NCBI GenBank assembly: GCA_030062745.1
Contig: CP099849.1
Span: 18,398,144 to 18,462,143, forward strand
Reading direction: 5' to 3'
Source of the DNA: Capitulum mitella
Taxonomy: Eukaryota; Arthropoda; Thecostraca; Pollicipedomorpha; Pollicipedidae
Length of the DNA stretch: 64,000 nucleotides
The position numbers and the translations under genes were made by a program. A model generated the notes under the pieces. That model ran no database searches, had not been told where the DNA came from, and saw only the letters and a list, made by a program, of their open reading frames with translations. This document shows positions 36,601-61,600 of the stretch, piece after piece (the stretch's first letter is position 1; each line of letters opens with the position of its first letter).

Positions 36601-37084
36601 ATTAGACCATGTCTTTTGCTCTTCAGTGACGAGCTTTTCCATGCTTACACCTTTCTGATAAAGGCATCTTGAAAATTGTTCTTGAACACCTCCTTTTACC
36701 ACGGCTTTATTTCACTTTCGTTCTAAAAATTATCATCAAAATCGTCCGTGGGCGAAGGCGTTTTGTCTTCACCGTCTGTTCGACGCGGTATCAACACTGT
36801 GTCCTTTTGCCATCATTATCGCCGGCTACCGAGTGGCATGGAGCATGACGTCATTTTTTTCGCGTCTGGTTGCAGGTTTCCGTTCGACGGAAACCGCTCC
36901 TTCCGTGTCGATCCCACCGCCACCGCCGCCGCCGGTGCTGCCACCTACGTCAAACGGCCGAGCGAGGCAGATTAAGCCTCCGGTGGGCCGGCCCACCATG
37001 CCAAAGCTGGACCCACGCGAGGAGCTGATGATCGCCATCAGGGAGCACGGCGGCGTCAAGGCGATGCGCAGTGTGCGACCTTGA
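9529..37084 (+). CDS. cobl: Cordon-bleu-like actin regulator (18 coding exons)
   Basis: Predicted 2,063-residue cordon-bleu protein, an actin nucleator/severing factor of the cell cortex. Joining 18 exons (9529-9680, 11382-11509, 12946-13064, 14072-14198, 23082-23176, 23848-23937, 26333-26506, 27137-27300, 28480-28793, 29124-29861, 30125-31620, 31765-32397, 32819-32989, 33461-33581, 33938-34092, 34873-35249, 35575-36503, 36876-37084) gives 6,192 nt with every phase matching and no stop. Residues about 16-207 follow the vertebrate Cobl ubiquitin-like domain in order (MNLSVLLPDG, PMMDLL, TLDTTALRIVPK, MRVSPKTPL). Residues 208-237 are a basic segment ending FAIFGKKSKP. Three KRAP-type motifs follow (SKKRAAPKPP, RKRRAPPPP, RKKRAPPPPP), which in vertebrate Cobl bind syndapin. 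The last 20 residues form one WH2 motif. Human COBL (about 1,260 residues) has three WH2 motifs; this protein is longer but has one. The ATG at 9529 is the first methionine in the first recognisable exon; further 5' exons are possible. Family assignment is secure; exact starts of exons 1, 7 and 12 and the end of exon 5 are less so. Confidence 0.88.
11382..11509 (+). CDS. cobl: cobl exon 2
   Basis: Encodes about residues 51-93 (TPMMDLLIQVTTANKISPGG, later YLSYKPSTPIG). This parallels the human COBL stretch MMDLLVDLC...LSFKPNTLVG. Acceptor TTGCCCCCTCAG; donor ATAG|GTATGC. The phase (2 in, 1 out) agrees with both neighbours. Confidence 0.9.
12946..13064 (+). CDS. cobl: cobl exon 3
   Basis: Encodes TLDTTALRIVPKNKINELP, then a Lys/Pro linker ending ADAKIRIK. 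It corresponds to the TLNVHTVFLKEK segment of vertebrate Cobl. Acceptor TGTTGTTTCAG; donor ATCAAG|GTGAGG. Phase 1 in, phase 0 out. Confidence 0.9.
14072..14198 (+). CDS. cobl: cobl exon 4
   Basis: Encodes VYLPRNQLSAMRVSPKTPL and DVLDQICKDKNLD, the best-conserved part of the Cobl domain (human VNYLRTQKAVVRVSPEVPL). Acceptor AACACCTCAG; donor CATCCTG|GTGAGT. Phase 0 in, phase 1 out. An 8.9-kb intron follows. Confidence 0.92.
18120..18402 (+). promoter_or_regulatory. Candidate internal promoter and first exon in cobl intron 4
   Basis: CpG-dense block with two inverted CCAAT boxes (ATTGG at 18,179 and 18,196), a GC box (GGGGCGGG at 18,379) and a consensus 5' splice site GGGAG|GTGAGTG whose exon would end at 18,402. 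This is the layout of a CpG-island promoter with a non-coding first exon. Function is inferred. Confidence 0.3.
19140..19600. repeat. Degenerate tandem repeat, about 28-30 bp unit
   Basis: Repeated GAACGGCCGCACAGCTGAA-like units with many substitutions, alternating with CATCTGAAC segments. An old minisatellite within cobl intron 4. Confidence 0.7.
20559..20717. repeat. About 53-bp tandem repeat, three copies
   Basis: Units begin GTGGGCG(G/A)CTG(G/A)TGG and contain GGGCTGGAGCTC. Three imperfect copies in cobl intron 4. Confidence 0.75.
22250..22325. repeat. Pentanucleotide (CCCGG/CTCGG) array
   Basis: Run of GGCCC/GGCTC pentamers, the reverse complement of the motif at about 4 kb. It lies in cobl intron 4. 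Confidence 0.8.
22487..22622. repeat. 31-bp tandem repeat, 4.4 copies
   Basis: Unit GTCGGCCGG(T/G)CTCCGGGCTC... repeats four times with exact 31-bp spacing and few substitutions, so it is fairly young. Confidence 0.88.
23082..23176 (+). CDS. cobl: cobl exon 5
   Basis: Encodes VNVDERLRPSCCLADYKLQE and VTVVPLNSRTNT, the last strand of the Cobl domain (human LNELGIKELYAWDNRRE). The acceptor is preceded by CGTCTGTTGCAG. The phase-0 donor ACG|GTCAGT joins exon 6 in frame. A stronger-looking GTGAGC four bases on would be phase 1 and would break the frame. Confidence 0.82.
23848..23937 (+). CDS. cobl: cobl exon 6 (basic segment)
   Basis: Thirty codons: VLSSADILAMQKKSDGKRK then IFAIFGKKSKP. The lysine-rich FxxFxK pattern matches the segment just after the vertebrate Cobl domain (KKKFLGFFKVNKRS). 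Acceptor CCCCTGTTCCAG; donor CCG|GTGAGT; both phase 0. Confidence 0.88.
25420..25510. repeat. Pentanucleotide array, same family as 22.25 kb
   Basis: CCGGC/CTCGG pentamers grade into two to three copies of an 18-20 bp unit containing GCTCGGCCAGTCT. It lies in cobl intron 6. Confidence 0.78.
25935..26225. repeat. Degenerate tandem repeat, about 52-bp unit
   Basis: About five imperfect copies marked by CCACTTGTTTTGCAACC-like starts and CGGCACGTT-like centres, just upstream of cobl exon 7. Confidence 0.75.
26333..26506 (+). CDS. cobl: cobl exon 7 (first KRAP-type motif)
   Basis: Fifty-eight codons, Ser/Asp-rich (ESTASSDSLGDRSVSPDG), then APPRSKKRAAPKPPQPNG, a KRAP-type motif. The chosen acceptor is CCGTTGCAG. 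In-frame alternatives at about 26,275 and 26,297 would add residues. Donor AACGGG|GTACGT, phase 0. Confidence 0.78.
27137..27300 (+). CDS. cobl: cobl exon 8 (SSDSSGYHEA motif)
   Basis: Encodes a Pro/Ala-rich start and then RQSSDSSGYHEAGLSDAPD; SDSSGYHE is, to my recollection, a conserved Cobl-family signature. Acceptor GACGTCGGCAG, donor GACAG|GTGAGT, phase 0 in and 2 out. Degenerate copies of the donor follow downstream. Confidence 0.85.
27301..27495 (+). repeat. Tandem copies of the exon-8 donor region
   Basis: GACAG|GTGAG occurs at 27,301 (the donor used), 27,377 and 27,491, with a decayed GACAGATGAG at about 27,401. Copies share CCGGGGCCGGCTACCTGTCCG and CCTCCAGAG. The GGCTAC core resembles the exon's own SGYHE coding stretch, so the repeat appears to have grown from the exon end. 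Confidence 0.8.
27301..28479 (+). other. cobl intron 8
   Basis: 1.2 kb. The first 200 bases hold degenerate copies of the exon-8 end with its donor; the remainder is unremarkable. No gene seen. Confidence 0.65.
28480..28793 (+). CDS. cobl: cobl exon 9 (second KRAP-type motif)
   Basis: Encodes Ser/Thr-rich SSFSTSNLTSSNLTQVNSVS then AIRKRRAPPPPAIPKIV, a clear KRAP motif. Acceptor TTTTCTCTCGTTTCAG. The donor CCAG|GTCAGT is weak but phase 1 and consistent. The frame stays open about 115 nt past it, so retention could give a short isoform ending at 28,909. Confidence 0.85.
29124..29861 (+). CDS. cobl: cobl exon 10 (third KRAP-type motif)
   Basis: About 246 residues, Pro/Arg/Ala-rich, with LPRKKRAPPPPPL near the middle, then a polar half containing SVDLTDVTSLSSFRTVS and MSPLSITDSEDLE. 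Acceptor CTCTCTTTTAG; donor CAAG|GTCAGG; phase 1 at both ends. Confidence 0.85.
29890..29978. repeat. Two-copy 39-bp repeat and T17 tract
   Basis: GAACTAA(A/G)TGGT... CCCAAATG occurs twice, followed by an uninterrupted run of 17 T at 29,962-29,978 in cobl intron 10. The T tract could be the poly(A) tail of a minus-oriented retroposed fragment, but no body is recognisable. Confidence 0.7.
30125..31620 (+). CDS. cobl: cobl exon 11 (large low-complexity exon)
   Basis: 498 codons, the largest exon. It is Ser/Thr/Glu-rich at first, then Glu/Ala/Pro-rich. It contains a helical stretch near 30,920-31,010 (ETARLQREVEHALESLDNNL) and VTETRQVVRETREVVETLL. No catalytic domain is visible. Acceptor CATTTTCAG; donor AATAGG|GTAAGT; phase 1 in, 0 out. 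Confidence 0.88.
31765..32397 (+). CDS. cobl: cobl exon 12
   Basis: 211 codons. It opens with an amphipathic stretch (LDQLLKRLVCNLQ, KDIQVQIEKKLASFEQQ), then becomes Pro- and Gln-rich. The phase-0 acceptor is GGGCCAAG|CTAGAT. A more typical-looking acceptor 14 bases upstream would be out of frame with exon 11, so a microexon or alternative donor is possible. Donor GCTCAG|GTGAGT. Confidence 0.8.
32819..32989 (+). CDS. cobl: cobl exon 13
   Basis: Fifty-seven codons, Gly/Arg-rich then AEPEPEPVRPPRKYE. Phase 0 at both ends; acceptor GTCGTCAG|GAG with a weak pyrimidine tract, donor TACGAG|GTGAGA. It may be skipped without breaking the frame, so alternative use is plausible. Confidence 0.72.
33461..33581 (+). 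CDS. cobl: cobl exon 14 (ends at a GC donor)
   Basis: Encodes TKFNGSKSCSMMNLSGGLAL then NTSPNMNKTQSHTDLAL. Acceptor CACTTTTCAG. The exon ends CTAG|GCAAGT, a classic GC-AG donor. Phase 1 out fits exon 15. The only nearby GT (AA|GTGTTT) gives the wrong phase. Confidence 0.82.
33582..33937 (+). other. cobl intron 14, GC-AG type
   Basis: Starts GCAAGT and ends TTTTCAG. The AG|GCAAGT donor is the known GC-AG consensus, and the phase across the junction is correct only with this site. Confidence 0.8.
33938..34092 (+). CDS. cobl: cobl exon 15 (Gln-rich helix)
   Basis: Encodes ESEVNDIQSEFLKLQRQF and LHWQQQLLQNQSILQTK, a strongly helical, probably coiled-coil segment of about 35 residues, then an Ala/Ser tail ending SLQSLE. 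Acceptor CTCGTTTTCAG; donor CTGGAG|GTAGGG; phase 1 in, 0 out. Confidence 0.87.
34873..35249 (+). CDS. cobl: cobl exon 16 (Pro-Gln / Pro-Glu tracts)
   Basis: Opens with VIEELRRRAPEVAA. A CAGCCC/CAGCCG hexamer then codes a long alternating Pro-Gln tract, followed by a CCGGAG hexamer coding Pro-Glu. Acceptor GTGTCCAG; donor GCCAG|GTAAGG; phase 0 in, 2 out. Tract length is likely to be polymorphic. Confidence 0.86.
35022..35190 (+). repeat. cobl: In-frame hexanucleotide tracts in cobl exon 16
   Basis: CAGCCC repeats give way to CAGCCG and then CCGGAG/CCGGAA hexamers, coding alternating Pro-Gln and then Pro-Glu. The whole tract stays in frame. Confidence 0.9.
35575..36503 (+). CDS. cobl: cobl exon 17 (21-bp peptide repeats)
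   Basis: About 310 residues. Begins REKRVPFSPPKINLGSWKDQ, which looks like a constrained motif, then poly-Pro, then Ala/Pro-rich sequence. Near its end seven tandem 7-residue units of the form (V/L)(N/T)PAQNR occupy 36,239-36,385. Acceptor CATCTGTTTCAG; donor GTGAAAG|GTCAGA; phase 2 in, 1 out. Confidence 0.87.
36239..36385 (+). repeat. cobl: 21-bp in-frame repeat, seven copies (cobl exon 17)
   Basis: Seven 21-bp units encode R/H-(V/L)-(N/T)-PAQN-type heptapeptides. The third to fifth copies are nearly identical and the last two are diverged. Period is exact and in frame. Confidence 0.92.
36876..37084 (+). CDS. cobl: cobl exon 18 (C-terminal WH2 motif, stop)
   Basis: Last 69 residues: PPPPPPP, an Arg/Lys linker (GRARQIKPPVGRP), then REELMIAIREHGGVKAMRSV, a WH2 actin-monomer-binding helix plus the LKKV-like extension. 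TGA is at 37,082-37,084. Acceptor TCTGGTTGCAG, phase 1. A donor-like G|GTGAGG starts right after the stop. Confidence 0.9.
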
Positions 37085-38211
37085 GGTGAGGCAAACTGAC
37101 ACACAGTAGCTGCTCATATTTGGATACTGATACAGACGCAGGATTTTGTGTTCTGGTCATCAGTTTTCGTGGGTTCAAAAGGTTGGTGGACACATGAGTC
37201 AGATAATAATTTTAAGGTTGTTTGACGGCGTCACGTGTCACCCTGAACTACGTTTTTCAGAAGAATATATTTGCCTTACAGATTGTGTTCCATCGCCACA
37301 TCCTCCCCACGGCGCAAAGTAAACCATGAAACGCAAGGCTCATCGTCCCGTACTCTTCCAGGTGTGGATCGAGTGCAATATCTGGTGTGAGCCGTGTGAG
37401 CAGCTTCTTGCGTCAGTGTGCAGTCTGCTCGGCGGACGCTCCGACATCGCCTGGGAGGTCCTGGGCGGACGGCGAACTGAGTCTTCCACCTCTCAGAGGA
37501 GCCAGTCTTCAGCGGTCGCAGCAGCGACTGCAGGCGCCAGTGAGCGGCGCCCTATACTCCCGTCGGTGTGAGTCTGTGCTTGGTCGAGCTGGACGCAGGG
37601 ACGGTGCCCACTGGCATTGGCTGAAGCCAGGCGTCGGACAGCCCCGAGGACCCAACGACGGCGAGCTGGTTCGTTTTTAGAACCGCCAGTTATCCCACAG
37701 TAGTCACGCCCGTAAGCGCTGCAGCTCCTGACGCGTTCACATCCGCTCTGTCCCCAAGAACGATGCTGTGAAACGCGTGCAGTTATTTCGTGTAGCGGCC
37801 GCTAGATGTCGGGCCGGTGGCGCGGCGTGCCGACTGCTCCGAGGCCTCTCTTGTCTGCGCCGTTTGCGCCCCGTCTCTGCCTGGGACGGGGCATCCAATC
37901 CGCAGGCGACTAACCTGTTGTTACGCATAATGCTACAGCCGGGCCCGAGTTGTGCTCCCGAGCCCGAGTGTTTCCTCGCATGGCTGCGAAGGGCTGCATC
38001 CCTCTGATCGTACTTATGTTTATGTGATATGTGCATACCCAGTGGAGCGGTCGCGTGTGTTGGGACGAGCGAGCGTGTTGTCTGGGGAGGTGCGGCCCGG
38101 CCCATGGGGTCTGGCCGCCACCCGCCCCCGGGCCTGATCCGGCGGACACGTTGTAACCCTGTTATACAATCACTAATCCTGTGTTATTGCAACGTATATG
38201 CGACAAACCAT

Positions 38212-38217
38212 AATAAA
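38212..38217 (+). terminator. cobl: Candidate cobl poly(A) signal (AATAAA)
   Basis: First AATAAA on the plus strand after the cobl stop, giving a 3' UTR of about 1.1 kb. Its position is suggestive; usage is not proven. Confidence 0.45.
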
Positions 38218-39217
38218 TATATTGCAACGCATGAGTATCGTGGCCAACTTTGAAGAGGAAGGGGTATGCGCAGCTTGTAGAGAACCTTCAGGGTTGGCTG
38301 AAGGAAGTGAGAGACTCGGAAGCGAGGATGAGGGGTTTAAAATTCAGCAACGCCGGTTACTTCTGCCTTACAAATACACGAAAAGTCCCGCGGGATAACA
38401 TCACTTCAAAAGTAGCGACAGAACGGGCAGCTCTGCACATGAGAGTTGTAGACATATTTCCAAAGATGCTATCGGCCCAGGGACAAAGAAGAGTTTGCCG
38501 TTATGGATTTGGAGGCGATCAGTCGATCTCCAGGTCAGTGTAACGACGCCATTGTAGGTATGAACAATGAACATGTTTTTTAAGGCGTTAGCTCGTATTT
38601 TCCACTTGGAAAATGTATTGAAAGATACAGATCTTAAATTGGCTTGCCCTCGAGTGACGTTATCGGGCTCAGACTTCTTTTCAGAGAAAAACGACTCAAC
38701 ATCTGATTATTTCTGGTTTCCCCTAAGCGACGGAAACCTGTTCAACAGATGTAGCACAGCAGCTTACATTCAGCACCACCGAATATGGTAGCCAAGTTGC
38801 GGAGGAGAACGGGCGGCAGGTGGCAGCGTGATCAGCCAATTCTGAGACAGCTAACACGCAATTCGGCAAAGGTGAACTGACGTAAAAACTACCGGCGTTG
38901 CCAGAAATGGTTTCAGATTCACCCTCCCATGCGTCGGCGTAGGCGTGATGCTACATGTACGGGATTACGGATGTTGCATCGCAGCACAAAAATACAGCAA
39001 CCTCCAGTCACGCACTTATGGACCATGGCATCAGCTAGGTAACGTGTCGAAAACCGGGCTCACAGCGCACCATGGATACCGGACCAACATAAATTTAATC
39101 CGGATGGTTATGGAAAGAACTCGTGCTAAGCACAGCCTGTTGCGCAGGCTCCGACCCCTGCACCCGATCGCGCAATTCGCGGTAACGGCTTGGCGGAAAG
39201 CTGAACGAGCAAACACG

Positions 39218-39241
39218 GGTGCGACACAACCGTGTCGCACC
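39218..39241. other. Perfect hairpin, 10-bp stem, 4-base loop
   Basis: GGTGCGACAC, loop AACC, GTGTCGCACC. Perfectly paired. It lies in the 3' region shared by the two convergent genes. Confidence 0.85.
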
Positions 39242-39350
39242 AGCTTGACCTTATGTTGGCCAGTTGTCAGCTGACCGGCGAGCCAAATATGAGCGCCAGG
39301 GCGACTGAGTCCGTTTGGCCGGGGGGGGGGGGGAACCGTGCTGCACCAAT

Positions 39351-39374
39351 TGAGCTATCGGTCACGATAGCTCA
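39351..39374. other. Second perfect hairpin, 10-bp stem, 4-base loop
   Basis: TGAGCTATCG, loop GTCA, CGATAGCTCA. On the minus strand one arm continues into TAGCTCAATTGG, which resembles a tRNA A-box, so it may derive from a tRNA-like short element; no B-box was found. Confidence 0.8.
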
Positions 39375-39696
39375 TTACCTTTCATTTAAAGCTCACGATA
39401 CCTGTCATTTATACGAAGCGTAGCAGCTGTTGTTGCAAAGACCCTCTTCTGCTACTAAACAGAGTTCTTGTTGGCAGCGAATATAGTCGCGACAAGGGGC
39501 GAAAAGTACCAAACTCCAGCAATTGTTTCACTCCTCAAACCAGTCAACGTTTGCGACGTCCTTGATAAATCCAACTTTATATGAACGACGCAGCCTTACG
39601 AGCGCCAAGAGAGCCGCAGGAAGAGTACGGGCGTCGGCGGAAACCACCAGTTCGGCGAGCTGTTCGAGCGATCAGACAGTCACGAGGTGGACAGAC

Positions 39697-39702
39697 TTTA
39701 TT
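39697..39702 (-). terminator. WIPF/Vrp1: Candidate WIP poly(A) signal (AATAAA)
   Basis: Reads AATAAA on the minus strand about 1.4 kb past the WIP stop; the transcript would end near 39,680. No closer canonical signal was seen. Confidence 0.45.
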
Positions 39703-41131
39703 GACGAAGTTTATATTACAGCGACTCATTATTTACTTGTGTACAGATATACCGGCAACTCAATGCCGGGAGCATCGGCATCACCTATCTACCAAAACTA
39801 TGTCACGCTAAAACATTATATCAAACCTGTCGGCATTTCCTCGGGACCCCCCCGCGCCGAACGGACGCCGCCACGTGTCTCCCGCTCCACCCACCGCCAG
39901 GCAGCGCGTCCCATACGCGTCCAGCCGACGCACCATGGTCAAGCCCCATGCGACCCCCGCGGCCACGCTCTCCCCAGACATCCGACAGCCGGGCTCTGGA
40001 GCCTCTGTTTCAGCGCATTCTCATTCAGGGGCGCGGGAATAAATAGGAGCAGAATTCTGGGTTGCACGGTGACGCTCACGCCCGGTATTAAGACAATGCT
40101 TCTTCGAGACCCCACATGCGTCACACCATTCAGAGAGGGATGAAAGATACAGAAGACAGAAGAGAGGAGTCTGAGACACTAGTCAGGATACATTTCTACA
40201 TTCTCGGTATGAAAGAAAGATTCTAAGTCTTATGAATGTTCTGCAAAGCTCATTACGCTTCTCTTTGAAATTCAGTGTCGTGACCTTCACGGAATAAATC
40301 ACCAGGGGACAAATCATTATTCTACGAGTCTGATGCCCTTCGAGCTCTACGGAGAGAGTCTGACGACATGTAACAGTGAGAAATGAAAGCGGGGCTTCCA
40401 CTTTTGCGGGCCTTCTCCTGGCGTATGGCACAAACCCGGGTGACGCAAAAGCGCAAGGCTGGCGCCACAGCCCAGCCAAGTCCAGAAGACCGCATCCAGT
40501 CACGGCCGTTTAGAAAAATAGACTGTCGCGTCCCCAGCAGGCGGACCCAAGCCAACGTCAGCACACCGTCAGGGCCTCTACACGACGCCTGTCACCCCGC
40601 CGATCCTGTACCCCACTTCGGACACTGGCCCCGCTCAGCAGCCGCCGCCGGCGGCGGCGGCAGCGGCGGCACCGACACGGATTTGTGCTCCAGTTAGATC
40701 ACAGACGGACGCGGTCAAACCGCTCAGCCACGCGCCAGCAGTAAGTACCGGTTACACACGCACACGTACACACACAAACACACAAGAGGCGCGCAGGCTG
40801 TGGACACGGGACGACGCACGCCGCCCACGTCCACCAAGGATCGGGCCAAACCACCGAAAAACAACGCTTTTTGGTTTAAAAACCTCCTTGCAGTGACTTG
40901 AACCGTGTGCGCCCACGCCTGAAAGTTTGTTTCGCGAGCCACCGGCGGCAGGCGCCCGGAAACGCCGAGCCCGCGGCAACATTAACAGCATTTCACTCGT
41001 ATTATGACAGTAGTGTCGACCGCACGCCGCGTGACACCTCACCGCCGGGCCGCGTTTCGGGCGGTCTGGTTCGGTGTCCGTCCGCGGGCGGCGCCACCAG
41101 CGCGGCCGTTCATGGCTCGGCCGGCGCCCGC

Positions 41132-58330
<17,199 letters not shown>

Positions 58331-58600
58331 GACGGCGGCCGGCGCGCAGTCTGCCGAGAGTCCGATGCGTCAGACGCCGCCGTCGAGCCCGACGACTGAC
58401 ACGCCGTCCAGACAAGCCGGGCGACGTGTCGGCCGTGCGACGAACGAGCGACAGCCTGCCGAGCAACAGCGGCCACGGCTGACGGCCGGCGGCAGGGCCG
58501 CAGAGGCTGCAGCAGAGCTGACAGGCCAACCGACCCAAAAATGCCGGCTACTAAGATGCTCCGAAGCACAGCACTGCCAGTCAGTGCCTCATCTCCAAAT
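58331..58600 (-). promoter_or_regulatory. WIPF/Vrp1: WIP 5' UTR and possible promoter side
   Basis: CpG-rich sequence immediately 5' of the WIP start codon. A minus-strand TATATT lies near 58,610, at the edge of the AT-rich block. No clear initiator; upstream non-coding exons may exist. Confidence 0.3.
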
Positions 58601-61600
58601 AAAGCCGGTTAATATACAATAAAATCATTTAATTTAATTTAAACAATGATCTTCCTTTAATCCAACAATCAATGCATGGAGTGCAACAACAAAGGCTAAA
58701 AGCAGCCCGGACACTGCCCCCACAATAGTTGTATTAACAAAAGGTTTTACCTTCAAGCAACACAAGCTTCATGTCTAAATGACTACAAATGTCAAAAGCT
58801 TGACATGCACCAATACTAAACACTACTCAGGACAGACTGCTTCAGACATATAACACCACAGGGGACACAATTTGAGCAGCTGTAAGTTTAACCTAACTAT
58901 GATCAAGATCTACAGATAAGTATGCCCACACAATACTGTACAATGTCTACACAGTTGGGTGTTCAATAGTACTATACATTTTTGCATATATGACATATAT
59001 CTTTATATATGGCTTCATAAATATCTTGTATATGTATATATATATATGTATATGTGTATATATGTATACATGTGTATATCCTATACATCCTTGTATACAT
59101 AACATTTGAGCATATTTCCTTCCGAGCAAGTTGTCAGTATAAACACTGAAATGGACAACAGATATCAACACTAAATAGCCCCGTCTCCATGACGTCAGCA
59201 AATCCAGATTTCAGAGATCATGGAAACATGTCTTTTAGCACACTGGATTGGATTTGTGCATTTAAAATGAAAAATAAGATTTCTCACGGACATCCGAATT
59301 ATCTGTGAACTGAAAGCATATGAAACCATTTTGCACCACATCTATTTTGGTGTCCTGTGAAGGGGAGCTAGCAACAAAATCAATTTCTTGTCTGATGGTG
59401 GTTTTTTGAAAAAAATGATTAACTGGCACAACATTCTCAAATCTAACACAACACCAGTCCCTCATAGCAACTCGGTCTATTCGGTAATCTACAATGGAAT
59501 AGATTTTCATATGTTCTGAACGGAAATTCTGAATATGCGCCGTAACTCAAGGTGAATCCGAGATTTCCCAAAGTAATCCAGACTTGGAAATATCAAATGT
59601 AATCCGGAACTGCTCAGTACAGTCATCGAGAGCACAGTCACTATGGTCATGGAAACAGGGCTAATGTAAGAAATAAATGGCAAAAAACATAGCCCTTCAT
59701 GCTTACCAGACAATGCTCAAGGTTCCTTAAACACACCCACACCATTGTCGCAAATGATACAGAGAGTTATCGTGTAAAGATATTTTGCAAATCTGTATAT
59801 CATTTTTTAGCCCAACTCACAAGTGGTAAATAACACAGGAAATAAAAATAGTGTGTGCAGTTTTTACTTAAAATATTGCTACTATTTCAACATAAATTTT
59901 GTTTAATTCCTGTTCTGAGCAATGGCATAACCTGTAGGTCTAAATTTAATGACTAAATTCAATACAATACAAAATTCAGCAGCTAGCCCAGCCAGAATGC
60001 CTTTTGCATGCTTACAACTATGCACCCACTTAGTGTTGAAACATCCAGCTTTCACCAGAAGATTGTTACATCCCTTAAGAGCTTTGTTTTTTCATCCATC
60101 AGGCACAAGCATCCATGTTTTGTCAATCTTTTCCCATGCCAATGTGGCAAGGGCATCACTGTTTCCCATTCTGTGCCATCTGAAAGGGCAATAATAGGAT
60201 CATTGCCTCTGGCTTCAGAAATGACCAGCAAGACCACAATTTATATACAATACTTTACTGCCAGAGTTATAGCAATTTACACCATCCCACAATGTCAGGT
60301 AATGTTAACTTACAACATTCACACCAAGATGTCCTTTGACTATAAGTCAAACATTCTTTTGCAGTGCAACATACTGGCATGCCCAAAATAAGTTTTCAAC
60401 TTATACAGCCCTACCATTATCATTTCTGTCCTCATCCATTGTCCTTTCAACCCACACATATTGTGACTGGAGCTTTACAAGCAGAATTTTGTGAGAATCA
60501 CATTTACCATATCCAACAGTTTGTGATGGTTATTATTGAAGCACCACTGGAAAAGAAAGCATTGGCTCCCTGATCAACCATTAACTGAATCTGAATATTG
60601 TACTAGAAATTTGGTTCAAGCAAAACCTAAGCCATCAACAAAATGTTAACTAAAACATAGCATCTGTGAATCAGCAAACTCTGATAATGATATGATATGA
60701 TATATTTCTAATGAATGATATATTTCTAAAATAATGAGGGCTAGGCTTATTGCTCAAGTGACTGGATAGGTAGAGATGATGCAACATATATAGCCCAGCC
60801 AACAGCTTACTGATGTCTTACTTGGCACATGTGACAGTATTTCAATTACAGCAGGCAACCAATAATTATTAACTAGCATATGTTTCTGAGACACAAAACC
60901 CCAATATTCTGGTATTATGGAGCCATATATCTAGTGTGGAAACCTTACACTGTGGGAGATTCCATACCTAAACAGCATGATGGCTGGGTACATACATGTC
61001 CTGCAATTCATATAGCTGGACAATGAGGCTAGAGCATCATGTACTGGAACTCTACCCAAATGTAAGGAATACCAATAATGTAGGTTCTATATTTAAGTAA
61101 GATTTTAGAAATTGGTTTATATATTTATGATTTTACATCCTTAAACTATTCCATGAGAAGAGTGCAGTGAAACCACATTGACAAAACCATGGATGTACAA
61201 TAAACACAAATACATATACATACATGCATATAGGACACCATAGCACAGGAGCGCTGGTCTGAAAACTAACATCATTTTTCATGTGATCTCACTGGAGCAA
61301 AGATGGTGCAAGATGCCAGGTTTGAGGCAACTTCCAAAAATTTTGGGGCAGAACTACCAAAATTAGGGCAGCACAGCCCACCATGGGGTGGCAGATTGGA
61401 TTGGGTTCACATTAACATGACTACCTCTCTAAAGCAGCATCAGTCAATAAGCAGCAGTGACACCACTGCACCACATTTGATTTAATAAGTCAAAGATGTC
61501 CCATTTTAGAATTATACATATATATGGTTGTAAAAGGAGTCACATGATTGTGGACTGCAAAATCATGCAGGCTAAACCATGCAAGAAACAACACTTTGAG

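Larger units (their letters stand above)
37085..41131. other. Intergenic space between convergent cobl and WIP
   Basis: About 4 kb between the two stop codons, probably mostly the two 3' UTRs. It contains a plus-strand AATAAA at 38,212, a minus-strand AATAAA at 39,697-39,702, a G13 tract (39,321-39,333) and two perfect hairpins. Frames at 38,250-38,543 and 39,523-40,143 are open but unrecognised. Confidence 0.6.

Noticed and set aside
38250-38543. 97-codon plus-strand frame after cobl
   Set aside because: Composition is protein-like, but it follows the candidate poly(A) signal and matches no family I know; not enough support.
39300-39374. tRNA gene on the minus strand
   Set aside because: Only an A-box-like string is present; no B-box, acceptor stem or anticodon arm.
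39523-40143. 206-codon plus-strand frame between the two genes
   Set aside because: Probably the complement of the WIP 3' UTR; no motif and no neighbouring splice logic.
40599-40692. Alternative last exon for WIP encoding HKSVSVPPLPPPP
   Set aside because: Attractive Pro-rich end, but the available AG gives the wrong phase; exon 41,132-41,229 has a strong acceptor and correct phase.
60052-60237. 60-codon minus-strand frame in the CpG-depleted block that looks protein-like
   Set aside because: It does not match any transposase or host family I can name, and stops follow at once on both sides; left inside the block description.
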